The notes beneath the pieces are model-generated. The model ran no database searches. It had not been told where the DNA came from and saw nothing but the letters and a program-made list of their open reading frames with translations. The translations under genes and the position numbers were made by a program. Below, one piece after another: positions 24,070-34,467 of a stretch of DNA of 64,000 nucleotides; positions within the stretch are counted from its first letter, which is position 1; each line of letters opens with the position of its first letter. The stretch is from Salvia splendens (lineage: Eukaryota; Streptophyta; Magnoliopsida; Lamiales; Lamiaceae): contig NC_056052.1 of assembly GCF_004379255.2 (NCBI RefSeq), positions 2,232,001 through 2,296,000 of the forward strand. Reading direction: 5' to 3'.

Positions 24070-24450
24070 AGCTCGATAGAGCTCAGTAGTGAGAGACGCA
24101 GAACACAGATTACACACACAATAAGAAGAGAATTCTTGCACTAGCTAGCGTTTGCTTAGAGTGATAGATTGTGAGTGTGAAGTTCTTGTATTGAGAGTTC
24201 CATCAATAAGATTCCGGTCATCTTCTCCGTGGACGTAGGTGGATTATCACCGAACCACGTTATATCGTTTGCGTGCTTTATTTCCTCGTTCGTGCGTGTG
24301 TGAGATCGGCGGTATCACGACCCAACAAGTGGCGCCGTCTGTGGGAAGACTTCCACGATTTGCCGATTGATTGGTTTCTGGGTGAGTTCGTGTCTAGAGG
24401 TTCCGTTGTATAAGCTGATCTTGGCGATTGCCCACCGCTCGTTTTGAGAA

Positions 24451-26760
24451 ATGTCTACAGCCAAGTTCGAGGTGGAAAAGTTCACCGGGAGAAACGATTT
24501 TGGGCTGTGGAGGCTGAAGATGAAGGCCATCTTGATGCAGCAAGGCCTATGGGATATCTTGAAGAATGAAGGTGACGCTAAAGAAGGCAAACCTGATGCT
24601 GATGAAAAGGAGAAGCAAAGGCTTCAAGATATGCAGTATAAGGCTTATAGCACCCTGATCTTGAACCTCACGGACAGGGTGCTAAGGGAAGTTTCCAAGG
24701 AGGAGACGGCTGCAGGAGTATGGGGGAAACTTGAGTCATTGTACATGACCAAGTCTCTGGCGAACCGGTTACATTTGAAGCAAAGGCTTCTTGCTTTCAA
24801 GTTTTCAGATGGGAAGAGCATTTCTGAACAGCTCGAGGAGTTTGGGAAATGCATAGATGATCTTGAGAATATCGATGAGGTCATTAAAGATGAGGATAAG
24901 GCATTGATGTTGCTCAATTCCCTGCCTAAAAGTTATGAGCACTTCAAGGATGCAGTGCTTCTTGGAAGAGAAACCAAGGTCACCTATGAAGAGATTCATT
25001 CTGCATTGAAGATGAAGGAATCGCAGAAGGCTAATAACAAACAAACTGATCCAGTAGCTGAGAGTCTGCATGTGAAAAATAATCAGAATAAAAGGGGTTC
25101 CAAGAAGAAGTTCCAGAAGAAGGAAGAAGGTGGAGTATGGAAGGAGAAGAGAAGCTGTCACTACTGTAAGAAACCGGGCCATTTAAAGAAGCATTGTTTT
25201 GCTTGGAAGAGGAAACAAGAGCAAGAAAAGGCTGGGAACATAGAGACTGCTGATCTGGCTCAGGATGTTGAAGATAATGAAGCTTTGAATATCCACTCAG
25301 GGGCCAAGATTGAAGAATGCTGGATCATGGATTCAGGGTGCTCCTTCCACATTTGCTCACACAAATCTTGGTTCCAAGAATTATCAGCTTGGGAAGGATC
25401 AGTGATGCTAGGAAATGATCAAGTGTGCAATGTCAAGGGCATTGGGAACATCAGATTGAGGATGAAGGATGGGAGTATGAAGACTCTCACAGAAGTCAGA
25501 TTCATTCCTCAAATCAAGAGAAATTTAATATCTCTTGGAATGCTAGAGTCAAAAGGGTGCAGATTCAACTCTGGTGATGGGATCCTCACAGTAACAAAAG
25601 GCACCAGAATTGTGATGGAGGCCCAGAGAAAGAACAGCCTATACTATTTGCTGGGTGAAACCGTGGTTGATGCTGTGAATCTTGCCCAGACAGAAGACCT
25701 GCATCTATGGCATGCCAGGCTTGGACATGTGGGTGAGAAAGGCATAAGAGAGCTGGCTAAACAAGGAGTGATGAAGTTAAGTGCATCAGACAGCCTAAAG
25801 AAATGTGAATCTTGCATTCTAGGAAAGGCAAAGAAGCTGCCATTTTCTGGTGGGAAACACACTTCATCAGCCCCATTTGTGTATGCCCACAGTGACTTGT
25901 GGGGGCCATCCCAAACTGAATCCATAGGTGGAGGTAAGTATTTCATCTCCATCATAGATGATTACTCAAGAAAAGTGTGGATTTACATTCTAAGAGAGAA
26001 GTCCCAAGCTTTTGAAAAATTTAGAGAATGGCATGCTAGATATGAGAATGAAAAGGGCTCAGTGCTTAAATATCTAAGGACTGATAATGGCATGGAGTTT
26101 CTGTCTGCGGAGTTTGATAGTTTCTGTAAGGTGAAAGGGATAAGAAGGCATAGGACCGTGCCAAGAAATCCTCAACAGAACGGGCTGGCAGAAAGAATGA
26201 ATAGGACATTGCTAGAAAGGGTGAGGTGCATGCTATTCTACTCTGGAATGCCAAAGAGATTCTGGGCAGAGGCTGTCTCTACTGCAGCTAATCTGATCAA
26301 TAAGTGTCCATCATCTGCTATATCCAATGAGACCCCAGATCAAAGATGGTATGGAAGCCTAGGTGATTACTCAGCCTTGAAGGTGTTTGGGTGTGCTGCT
26401 TATGCACACATTAAGCAGAGTAAATTGGAGCCAAGGGCAAAGAAATGTGTGTTGTTGGGATACCAAGATGGGGTAAAAGGATACAGATTGTGGAATTTGG
26501 ATAGAGAAGGCAGAAATATCATTGTGAGCAGAGATGTGACATTCAATGAAGAGGAGATGCCATTTAAAGATGATGGGAAGCCCTCTGGTGGTGGCAGTAG
26601 CTCTGAAATGCAAAACCTTGAGTTTGGTGGAGAATCTGCTGGAACAGACACTGATGAGGATGTTGTGATCACAGGAAATCAAGAAGAAGGTGAAGCACAC
26701 TTCCATTCGGATCTTATTGGCCATGACTGCTCATTTCAACTGGGAGCTGCATCAACTTGA
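24451..26760 (+). CDS. Copia 1 gag - protease - integrase ORF (769 aa)
   Basis: Domains in order: a gag/UBN2-type region (FEVEKFTGRNDFGLWRLKMK), a CCHC zinc knuckle near residue 237 (CHYCKKPGHLKKHC), aspartic protease near residue 292 (WIMDSGCSFH), GAG-pre-integrase (LHLWHARLGHVG, CESCILGKAKKLPF) and an integrase core with the acidic triad visible (HSDLWGP, LRTDNGMEF, NGLAERMNRT). After the linker (VITGNQEEGEA) the frame runs for about 20 codons through reverse transcriptase sequence in the wrong frame and stops at 26760. The expected start of reverse transcriptase (the TW.LV, KWV.K and ARLVAKG motifs) is missing: a deletion joined codon A to the later HTSIRIL segment near 26695. This is the N-terminal half of a broken gag-pol. 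Confidence 0.9.
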   Translation: MSTAKFEVEKFTGRNDFGLWRLKMKAILMQQGLWDILKNEGDAKEGKPDADEKEKQRLQDMQYKAYSTLILNLTDRVLREVSKEETAAGVWGKLESLYMTKSLANRLHLKQRLLAFKFSDGKSISEQLEEFGKCIDDLENIDEVIKDEDKALMLLNSLPKSYEHFKDAVLLGRETKVTYEEIHSALKMKESQKANNKQTDPVAESLHVKNNQNKRGSKKKFQKKEEGGVWKEKRSCHYCKKPGHLKKHCFAWKRKQEQEKAGNIETADLAQDVEDNEALNIHSGAKIEECWIMDSGCSFHICSHKSWFQELSAWEGSVMLGNDQVCNVKGIGNIRLRMKDGSMKTLTEVRFIPQIKRNLISLGMLESKGCRFNSGDGILTVTKGTRIVMEAQRKNSLYYLLGETVVDAVNLAQTEDLHLWHARLGHVGEKGIRELAKQGVMKLSASDSLKKCESCILGKAKKLPFSGGKHTSSAPFVYAHSDLWGPSQTESIGGGKYFISIIDDYSRKVWIYILREKSQAFEKFREWHARYENEKGSVLKYLRTDNGMEFLSAEFDSFCKVKGIRRHRTVPRNPQQNGLAERMNRTLLERVRCMLFYSGMPKRFWAEAVSTAANLINKCPSSAISNETPDQRWYGSLGDYSALKVFGCAAYAHIKQSKLEPRAKKCVLLGYQDGVKGYRLWNLDREGRNIIVSRDVTFNEEEMPFKDDGKPSGGGSSSEMQNLEFGGESAGTDTDEDVVITGNQEEGEAHFHSDLIGHDCSFQLGAAST

Positions 26761-27997
26761 TGTGAAGACAGCATTTTTGCATGGAGATCTAGAGGAAACG
26801 ATCTATATGATGCAGCCTAAGGGTTTTGAGAAGCCGGGAGAAGAAAAGAAAGTTTGCTTGTTAAAGAAAAGCCTATATGGGCTCAAGCAAAGCAGCCGGC
26901 AGTGGAACAAGAAGTTTCATGAGCAGATGGAATTGATGGCATTTGAGAGATCCAGTTTTGATAGCTGCGTGTATGTCAAGAGAAGTGGAAATCTAATACT
27001 GGCCTATCTACTGCTGTATGTGGATGATATTCTGCTGGCAGGATCAAGCAAGAGTGAGCTGCTGTCTGTCAAGGAGGAGTTGAAGCAGAGATTTGATATG
27101 AAAGATCTTGGGGAAGCCAAGAGAATCTTGGGTATGGATATTGTCAGGAACAGAAAGAAGAAAGAACTGAAATTGGTTCAGGCTGATTATATCAGAAAGG
27201 TGGTAGAAAAATACCAGGTAAGGAGTGAAAAGTCAGTATCCACTCCATTGGCTAGCTGCTTCAAACTCAGTAAAGAACAGATGCCAAAGACAGCTGAAGA
27301 TAGAGAAGAGATGAGCAGGATACCCTATGCAAATATAGTGGGAAGTGTGATGTACTTGATGATATGTACAAGGCCGGATGTGGCTCATGCCATAAGCGTT
27401 GCAAGCAGATATATGGCTGATCCAGGTAGGGATCACTGGGCAGCACTAAAGTGGATTCTGAAATACCTGAAAGGGTCTGTCATGGTTGGCTTGAAGTTTG
27501 GTGGTGGAGTTTGGTCTGAGGAGAGGGAAGTCCTAGAAGGATTCTGTGACTCGGATTATGCGGCTAACTTAGACAACAGAAAGTCTCAGAGTGGTTACAT
27601 CTTCACACTATATGGCACAGCCATCAGCTGGAAATCAAATTTGCAGTCTGTGGTTGCACTGTCCACAACCGAAGCTGAGTATATTTCTCTGACTGAGGCT
27701 GCAAAGGAAGGAAAATGGTTGCAAGGAATCTTGGAAGATTTAGGAATGAAGCTGGGAGCAGTGAAGATTAACTGTGACAGCAACTCGGCTATATGTTTAG
27801 CAAAACATCAAATGTTCCATGAGAGGTCGAAGCATATAGATGTGAGGAGACACTTCATCAGAGATGAGATTCAAAGTGGAAAGATCAATGTGGTGAAAGT
27901 TCCTACCGAAGAAAATGCATCAGACATGTTGACAAAATCTCTGCCAACTTCGAAATTCAAACATTGTTTGAAGTTGGTTGAGATTGTGGAGTGTTGA
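26690..27997 (+). CDS. Copia 1 reverse transcriptase (N-truncated) and RNase H ORF
   Basis: Overlaps the previous frame by about 70 bases in another frame. It reads [51 protein letters not shown], the active-site YVDDILL, and RNase H (GFCDSDYAANLDNRKSQSGY, STTEAEYISLTEAAKEG, CDSNSAI). The leading part of the fingers domain is absent, and there is no genuine start codon at the joint, so it could only be made by frameshifting. The rest shows no stops, as expected for a young copy. Confidence 0.88.
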   Translation: MKHTSIRILLAMTAHFNWELHQLDVKTAFLHGDLEETIYMMQPKGFEKPGEEKKVCLLKKSLYGLKQSSRQWNKKFHEQMELMAFERSSFDSCVYVKRSGNLILAYLLLYVDDILLAGSSKSELLSVKEELKQRFDMKDLGEAKRILGMDIVRNRKKKELKLVQADYIRKVVEKYQVRSEKSVSTPLASCFKLSKEQMPKTAEDREEMSRIPYANIVGSVMYLMICTRPDVAHAISVASRYMADPGRDHWAALKWILKYLKGSVMVGLKFGGGVWSEEREVLEGFCDSDYAANLDNRKSQSGYIFTLYGTAISWKSNLQSVVALSTTEAEYISLTEAAKEGKWLQGILEDLGMKLGAVKINCDSNSAICLAKHQMFHERSKHIDVRRHFIRDEIQSGKINVVKVPTEENASDMLTKSLPTSKFKHCLKLVEIVEC

Positions 27998-28065
27998 AGC
28001 TTGTAACAAGGATTGAGAAGGGAATCCAGATATTGATGGAGTTTTGCAAGGACAAGGTGGAGATT

Positions 28066-28641
28066 TGTGAAAGTGTGTCCATGCAAACTACTGGAGCTCG
28101 GCTTCTGAGCTCGGAAATGAAGCTCGGCTTTGAGTCCGGTTGTGATCGAGTGGTGGAGCCTCGGCAGCTCCGAGAAGAGATCAAGAAATAAAGCTCGGCT
28201 TTGAGCTAGCCGAGAAAGGCAGTTCGGTTGATAACCGAGAAAGGCAGTTCGGTTGATAGCCGAGAAATGCAGTTCGGTTGCTAACCAAGAATGGCAGTTC
28301 GGTTTTAGCCGAGCAGCGGTTATAACTAACTTTGGGAAATAGAGTTAGTTGGATTTTATTTCTTGATTGCATCTTGTATAAATAGCTCGATAGAGCTCAG
28401 TAGTGAGAGACGCAGAACACAGATTACACACACAATAAGAAGAGAATTCTTGCACTAGCTAGCGTTTGCTTAGAGTGATAGATTGTGAGTGTGAAGTTCT
28501 TGTATTGAGAGTTCCATCAATAAGATTCCGGTCATCTTCTCCGTGGACGTAGGTGGATTATCACCGAACCACGTTATATCGTTTGCGTGCTTTATTTCCT
28601 CGTTCGTGCGTGTGTGAGATCGGCGGTATCACGACCCAACA
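28066..28641 (+). repeat. 3' LTR of Copia element 1
   Basis: Same 576 bases as the 5' LTR, followed by the AGGCT target duplication. The chance 63-codon minus-strand frame is the same in both LTRs. Confidence 0.95.
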
Positions 28642-28646
28642 AGGCT

Positions 28647-29448
28647 CATGAGATTTATATAATGATTTTAGTTCTCTATGAGCACCAGTGTTGGATAATT
28701 ATATTTATATATTTAGTTTCAATTGCTAACGTAGTGATAGAGCATACTTGTTGCTTGCTAATTACCGAGCATTTTTGAAGCACCTATCCATATTAGCGAA
28801 CGCAGAGCACAACCATGCTTGGTAATTTATGTATTGCAAAAAATATATTTTTATTTAATTTTACCGAGCACATAGTGCACGATATTATATTAAAATTATT
28901 TAAACTACTTAAAATTTTAAACTACTGTAAGGAAATAATCACAAAAATTATAGAAGACATTAAAAGGAGAGAAACTGTAAAAAAAATCCTCGAATCGAAT
29001 CATTAAAGTTCTATAAGGAAATTATCACAAATTAAAAAGGAATGAACAAGAAAAAGGCCCTAAAATTGAATCAATTCTATAAGGAAATAACCACAAAAAT
29101 TAACTACAACAACGCTAAAGTACTCCTTTTGTCCCATAGTAGAGGTCACACTTTCCTTTTTAATCTGTCCCACAAAAGATGTCACATTTCCTCTTTTGGA
29201 AAAGGTTCATTCTCACGTCAATTATAAAATTATATTTTGTATCACCACTTAACACACAAAATAACATCTGCTAAAATCTCGTATAATCTCCCAAGTGTGA
29301 CATCTACTATGAGACGGGTGGAGTAATTAACAAGAAAATGAAAAGGCCCTGAGATAGAATCAACAATTTAATAAGGAAATAATCACAAGAACTAAATCTC
29401 ACGTTTGTTACATGACTAATGAACACAAGTCTCTTAAGTGAAATAAAG
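28647..29448. other. Block 2 spacer between SPH copy 2 and the F-box gene
   Basis: Words such as TAAGGAAATAACCACAAAAA, GACATTAAAAGGA and ATCCTCGAATC recur in the same order at 35820-36010, marking this as the same spacer as in block 3. A MITE interrupts it at 29123-29323. Confidence 0.6.
29123..29323. mobile_element. Stowaway-like MITE
   Basis: Ends CTCCTTTTGTCCCA and GAGACGGGTGGAG are degenerate inverted repeats flanked by TA. The AGAGGTCACACTTTCC and AAGTGTGACATCTACT segments pair as well. It is absent from the matching place in block 3, so it inserted after the duplication. Confidence 0.65.
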
Positions 29449-30477
29449 CTAAGCATTCAATGAAACGAAGCTTCCTCTATACTCAACAATTCTGAACCCT
29501 ATGCGGTACCGTTTGGGCAGCAAGCTGAGGAATTTGCGTGCACGATAATCATACACATGTTGCTCGAAAAAAACACAAGTATCAATGCTCCCAGGTATAT
29601 AATTCAAGGACGGCACATCCACATTCGTCACATGATTCCATCTCGATTCACTTCCTTTGCCTTTCAACTCATAAATTCCCACCAAATTACTATCATATAG
29701 TGGAGTAGCTATATCAAATCGCAGAAACGAATGCTCATCTTCTGCAAAAATCTTACTACAAATCCGATCCGCCGGAACCATTATGGTCTTAAACACTTCA
29801 TTCTTCATGTCAAAACTTAGTATCTCACCACTACACTCATATCTTTTTATACGCCGGCTTACGCGCCAGTGCGCAAAGTAGCCATTCTTGCACCCTGATT
29901 TTATAGTACTATTGTACCTAAGTTGTAGATTATCAAGGACAGCGCCGCTCAACTCCCTCCAAGAATTCGTCCTTCCCGAGTACACATGGGCGTGGAGACA
30001 GAGGTGTTTCTTGCACGAGAACAGTTGCACCACTTTGTAATCTTCATCGAAACCAACTCCAACCGTGCTACATATTATTCTACACGAGGGGTTGGAAATT
30101 AGTGGGAGGAACTTGAGTTGGCCTAGAAAAGGATTGCATATGGCTATGGGCACCTCGGGATTCGTGCATTCGATGCATATTAGACCCTTGACCGGCCCAT
30201 GTAGCCTGACTTCACCAATGGTGAACCCTTTAAAGTGGTCGGATTCTTCCGATATTAAGGCCTTTTTGTTGTGTTGCACTCGGATTTGACCGTTGGATAA
30301 ACTGAATTTTAGATATACCGTGTCGTCTGATTTGTTGACGTTGTTGTACAATTTCTTAAAAGGTCGGGAATCGATGAGGTCTTCCCAGAATTTGCAAACA
30401 GCTCTACATCTCAAGAACGATTGGACGGGAAGATGCAAGAAAATCTCTGTCAACTCATCGATGTTCATTATCACCAT
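29449..30477 (-). CDS. F-box protein with F-box-associated domain (342 aa)
   Basis: A single uninterrupted exon from the ATG at 30475-30477. The N-terminal F-box (residues about 5-45) reads DELTEIFLHLPVQSFLRCRA, VCKFWEDLIDSRPFKKLY; the rest is the F-box-associated beta-propeller-like region of the large plant FBA family (GLICIECTNPEVPIAICNPF, VGFDEDYKVVQLF, TNSWREL, SGEILSFDMKNEVF). Such proteins bring substrates to SCF ubiquitin ligases through SKP1; substrate unknown. A TATATATA stretch at about 30540-30550 lies in promoter position for the minus strand. Length is usual for the family. A remnant of its 3' end is repeated at 36006-36085, so it belongs to the duplicated module. Confidence 0.9.
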   Translation of the reverse strand: MVIMNIDELTEIFLHLPVQSFLRCRAVCKFWEDLIDSRPFKKLYNNVNKSDDTVYLKFSLSNGQIRVQHNKKALISEESDHFKGFTIGEVRLHGPVKGLICIECTNPEVPIAICNPFLGQLKFLPLISNPSCRIICSTVGVGFDEDYKVVQLFSCKKHLCLHAHVYSGRTNSWRELSGAVLDNLQLRYNSTIKSGCKNGYFAHWRVSRRIKRYECSGEILSFDMKNEVFKTIMVPADRICSKIFAEDEHSFLRFDIATPLYDSNLVGIYELKGKGSESRWNHVTNVDVPSLNYIPGSIDTCVFFEQHVYDYRARKFLSLLPKRYRIGFRIVEYRGSFVSLNA

Positions 30478-30819
30478 GTGTTTGAATGTGATGGTAGAAT
30501 TATGTGGAGAATGGTTAACTATCGATGGAGTTTAGCTACATATATATAGAGAGATTTTGTGTAGCCTAGTTAGATTTGGATGGAAACTCGTATGATATTT
30601 ATTTCCTTTTGGAGATAGGATTGATGTATAATTGCATTTTTTTAATATAGTCATACCCTTCCTTCCATATTAATCCGATTTTATAATTTTACATGGAAAA
30701 TAATACTTCACGATTCTTACTTTTTGGAAATTATTTTCCATGATTCCAGAATTCTTATTAGAATAGGTATTTAATTTTGGATGGAAATTAATACTACTAT
30801 ATACGATATTTATTTCCTT

Positions 30820-31175
30820 TAGTTGGTGGTGCGATCAATTTGTGAAAGAAGTCGAACTTCTTACTCCAACTCTCCACTTTTCCTCAATTATACACTAGGG
30901 TGTTCGGTTTGCAAGATTGTATCCCGAGATTAAATATGTAGTGTGTTTGGTAATGGTTCATGAAATTCAATACCACAATTCAATCATATATGGATAATTA
31001 TGGGATAAATAGTCATAGCTAATCCACTATGATTAAAATAATCTCACAACTCTATCCTAGATTGTATCTTGAAACTATTTTATCTAGGAAACCGAACACC
31101 ACCTAGGAGTTAAGTAGCAACTCTTGTATCCCGACGAATGTCGCGGTGGAGAGGCGGTCGAACATCGCGGAAATC
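30820..31175 (+). pseudogene. bHLH exon-2 fragment (copy 3), split by a MITE
   Basis: 30820-30897 and 31103-31175 together match exon 2 of the intact bHLH gene (AGTTGGTGGTGCGATCAATT, then CAACTCTCCACTTTTCCTCA, then after the MITE GTAGCAACTCTTGTATC and AATGTCGCGGTGGAGAGGCG). One T is lost from a T run and other small changes break the frame. The start of the fragment coincides with the second half of the F-box upstream region. Confidence 0.85.
30898..31102. mobile_element. MITE, 205 bp, GTGTTCGGTTT ends
   Basis: Inverted ends GGGTGTTCGGTTT and AAACCGAACACCAC; CTA on both sides is the apparent target duplication, shown by comparison with the uninterrupted bHLH exon 2. A relative with the same right end is at 11260-11338. 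Confidence 0.8.
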
Positions 31176-31576
31176 GAGGAGGATTGAAAATTAATATATT
31201 TCTTAGATTCATGAATCGATTGTCAAAATCCTAGTACGAATTAATGTTATAGAGTTATCTAGTTCATTCCTAAGAGCATCTCCAATGGCGGACATCCGGT
31301 CGGACATCCGCGACGGGCGACCTGGACGTCCGCCATTGTGGCGTGGAAGGTAGGATACGGACGTCCCGTAAGGACGTCGGATGTCCTCGGACGTGTGGGT
31401 GACGGGCGGGCGGACGTCCGCCATTGTGGTGTGGGTCGAACGTCCGGGTCGGACGTCCGGTATTAATTTTTTTTAAAAAAAACTCTATATATACGGCTCG
31501 TTGCACTTCATTTCATTCACACCACTTGTATTAACAAGTTTCTCTCTTCTTTTACTACAAATTTCATTTCTACTTA

Positions 31577-32047
31577 ATGGAGAACGACAGAACCTCCCCC
31601 GGCACGAGCGAGTCGCTGACTCCGACATTTCCAGTCGAACTGGAGGGACACTCCAGCGGAAATGCGACAATGCTTCCGGCAATGTCGGGGATGGGTGGAA
31701 TGGGTAGGATGGGTGGTATGGGTGGGATGGGTGGTATGATGTCCCCTTACTTCGGTATGTACAATTGGATGGGTGGGATGGGTGGTATGATGCCCAGGGC
31801 AGCGGTGATGGGGGGCATGACCCCAAATATGATGGGGATGGGTGGGATGATGCCGGGGATGATGCAGACCATGCCTGGGGGAGGGGGTGGCAGGTGTCCT
31901 GAACCACTAGCGGACGATGTCTATCGCCCGGTTATCGATATGCTGTCTACTGATACCCCCTCCAGTTTTGTTCCGGAGACTCAGTTCACCGGCGTGGAAA
32001 GGAGTTGGGGCTATCTCCAATCAGGGAGACTCCCGATGGTGTGGGGA
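31577..32047 (+). pseudogene. PIF ORF1, N-terminal part (Gly/Met-rich)
   Basis: Frame opening MENDRTSPGTSESLTPTFPV with a Gly-Met repeat (SGMGGMGRMGGMGGMGG and similar), followed by residues that match the next ORF1 part only in another frame. The retroelement insertion at 32048 ends it. PIF ORF1 proteins bind DNA and help the transposase; this one cannot be made whole because of the insertion and a frame difference. Confidence 0.65.
32043..32047. repeat. Target duplication of the nested LTR insertion
   Basis: GGGGA before the insertion recurs directly after it at 33486-33490. Confidence 0.8.
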
Positions 32048-33485
32048 TGACTCAACTTTATTTTACCCAATTAATACCCGCAAGTGTACGGGGTTATTGT
32101 AGCATTTAGCAAGCAAGAGTATATCGTATCCCACATAGACAAATAAGTGTCAACTTAAGTACCACGAACCAATTCCAACTACTATCCAGACAATCAGAAA
32201 TTTTTGGTTTTAAAACTAACAACTACTAAAAGCATGTAAAGTCAGAGAATAGAATAGAACACTTAAACATGAAAGCAATTAAGAAAGCTGTGTAAGATGG
32301 TGGAGAAATATGCAGAATTCAAGGATCCGATGCACAACTCATAGCCTAACCCAATTGAAATCGATTTACCATTTAAAGTCTCTAGAATTATTGAATCAAT
32401 CACACATGTAGATTAAACCCCCTCCCGAGGTGAGAAACCTGTAGATTAAGTGTAACAATTGAAGTCCCCTTCTAATTCTTAGACCTAACTCCCAATAGAT
32501 CGATTAGATAACAGATTCCACTCAAAACCTCAACTCTCCCGAGTTCTATTGAATTAAGGTGTGAATTATTCTTCTTTCAAGATTAATTATTTCATCTCCC
32601 GATTACTCTAAGAAACCCTACACTCCCAATTGGTGATCAAGCAATTGTTAGGAAAAAGCACAAGAATAATTCAAATAATTACAAGAGCAAGATAAAAACG
32701 AAGTCAATTGGATTAATAACTATGAATCAATGCATCTTCACCAAGAATTCTACACAAAGTGTTTAGCTACTCATGTTCAAAGTAAAAAACAAACAAAAAC
32801 TAAAGAAAACAAAAGAATTCATGATACGGAATACAATTGGCGGATGAATTGAAGCTTGAATCTCCAATCTTCTTCCAAGAGTGCTTCCTAGAGAGAGAGA
32901 GTGTGTTTTTGCGGCTTGTAGAGAATGATTTTTCGTTGCCCTAGCTTCTCTCTTTTATTTTTCCTTCAAAAAAATCACGTTTGGGCTAAAAATCGTCAGT
33001 CAGACGGACCCGGCCGGGTGGAATTATTGCACATAAAATCCACCCGGTCGGGTAGAAGTCTCTGGACTCTTTATGAACAAAATTGGCCACCCGGCCGGGT
33101 GGAATTATTGCACATAAAATTCACCCGGCCGGGTAGCTTCCGGCAGTCCGCGCGGCTTTCGTAGATCGGCCATATCTCTCTCATCCGAACTCCGATTGGG
33201 GCGTGTGAGGTACCCACGCGAAGCTCTTTCGATGATGAAGACAATGGTACTCTCAAAATAGGATTCGTACCCCATATTGATAGGCAGATTAACGTTTGAA
33301 GCAGACCCCAGTCACGGCTTGGCTCATTTTGACCCTTTTTTACCTATTTTAACTTCAAACACTTGATAAACTCATCAAAGCACCTTTATAGTGAAATATG
33401 AACGTAAACTCAAGTAATATGCATTTAAAAACCAATTATCACCACGTTTAACGCCTAATAAAACAGTTAAAATACGAGTTTATCA
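32048..33485 (-). mobile_element. Solo-LTR-like insertion, 1438 bp
   Basis: TG...CA ends and a GGGGA duplication mark an LTR-retroelement integration. There is no protein-coding interior and no second internal LTR pair, so a solo LTR from unequal recombination is the simplest reading; a TRIM-like element is possible. Read on the minus strand it begins TGATAAACTCGTATTTTAAC and ends with the sequence that contains CCGTACACTTGCGGG, like known plant LTRs I remember but cannot name. Between 33001 and 33140 it holds repeated ACCCGGCCGGGT palindromes. Confidence 0.75.
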
Positions 33486-33486
33486 G

Positions 33487-34467
33487 GGGACAGCGGCAAG
33501 GGGCAGGGGCAAGGGCAAGTGGAAAGCCACGGGCTTTTCCTCGCGAACGGTGGCTGAGGAAGAGGATGATGAGGAGACGGGAAAGCGGACGGTCTGGAGC
33601 CTGTGGGAAAATGTCGCGCTTTCGAAGGCTTGGGTTTCAATAGTCGAGGATCCCTATGTGGGTGCTAACCAACATATTGACAGACTGTGGCATCGCGTTG
33701 CTGAAGCCTACCTCACACACAAACCGGCTGGGGCGAAGAGTCGCGTTCCCGAACAATGCCGGAAACAGTGGGAGCGGTTGAGGCCTAAGCTTAGTCGATT
33801 TGTCGGCCTCTACCAAAACAATCTCCGCCAGGCAACCAGCGGTATGTCCGAGGAGGATGTGAAGAACCGTGCCCTGGCGCAGTACCCCGACATATCTTTG
33901 AAGTTCAAAGATTTCGACCAGTGGGAGTCCTATCTCGTGGTGAAGGATTTCCAAAAGTTTTGTGGGGGTGTCGAATCGGGCTGGCAGAAGCGGACGAAGA
34001 TCAACGCTTCCGGTGAATAAAGCAGCAGTGTTGGTTCGCACGAGCTCCCAGAAGTCGAGGAAGTGTCCTCGCTACCTCAATCAGACTCCCGACGGCGTCG
34101 TCGCCTGATTGGGCAAAAGGCTGCGCAGCGGAAGGCTAGGGGAAGCAGCAGCGGGTCGTTCGAGGTCCAATCGGAGGCCCCTGCTCCCCCAGAAGAGTAC
34201 GACCGTCTCGCCCGCGCGCAGATAACGACTAGCTTGGTCCGGACCATGCATAGGTGGCATAGCACGACAGATCCTGTGTACAAAAGGATGTTGAAGGATG
34301 TCATCGATGGATGTCGGCGCGATTTGGGCATGCCACCCATTGGAGATGATGGCGCCGAGATTAGCGGCGGGGACGACGGGGGCCGCACGGGCGACGGTGG
34401 CACGGACGACGAGGAGTTAGCCGAGTCAAAAATTTTATTATGTATTTTTTTCTTTTTTATTATGTAA
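33487..34467 (+). pseudogene. PIF ORF1, Myb/SANT-like and NAM-associated part, one nonsense codon
   Basis: Open upstream of a GTG at 33550, with GKWKATGFSSRTVAEEEDDE, then the trihelix/SANT-like block (SLWENVALSKAWVSIVEDP, CRKQWERLRPKLSRFVGLY) and a second block (KDFDQWESYLVVKDFQKFC). A single TAA at 34018-34020 interrupts the frame, which resumes in the same frame with SSSVGSHELPEVEE and the NAM-associated C-terminus (RRRRRLIGQKAAQRKARGSS, VYKRMLKDVIDGCRRDLGMP). In databases this family is often mislabelled as glutathione S-transferase T3-like. Not translatable as one protein. Confidence 0.8.

Larger units (their letters stand above)
23752..24327 (+). repeat. 5' LTR of Copia element 1
   Basis: Starts TGTGAAAGTGTG and ends ACCCAACA. 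It holds a TATA box (TATAAATA, 24062-24069) and upstream of it four tandem 25-bp units. The copy at 28066-28641 has the same length and, by reading, the same sequence. Confidence 0.95.
23752..28641 (+). mobile_element. Copia LTR retrotransposon 1, very young but internally deleted
   Basis: 4890 bp with TG...CA ends, 576-bp LTRs that I read as identical base for base, perfect 5-bp target duplication, a primer-site-like TGGCGCCGTCTGTGGGAA right after the 5' LTR, and a purine-rich stretch (AAGGTGGAGA) before the 3' LTR. The order gag - protease - integrase - RT - RNase H is that of Copia. Identical LTRs mean recent integration, but the interior lacks the N-terminal reverse transcriptase region, so the element is non-autonomous. 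It interrupts block 2 of the bHLH-SPH module. Confidence 0.95.
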
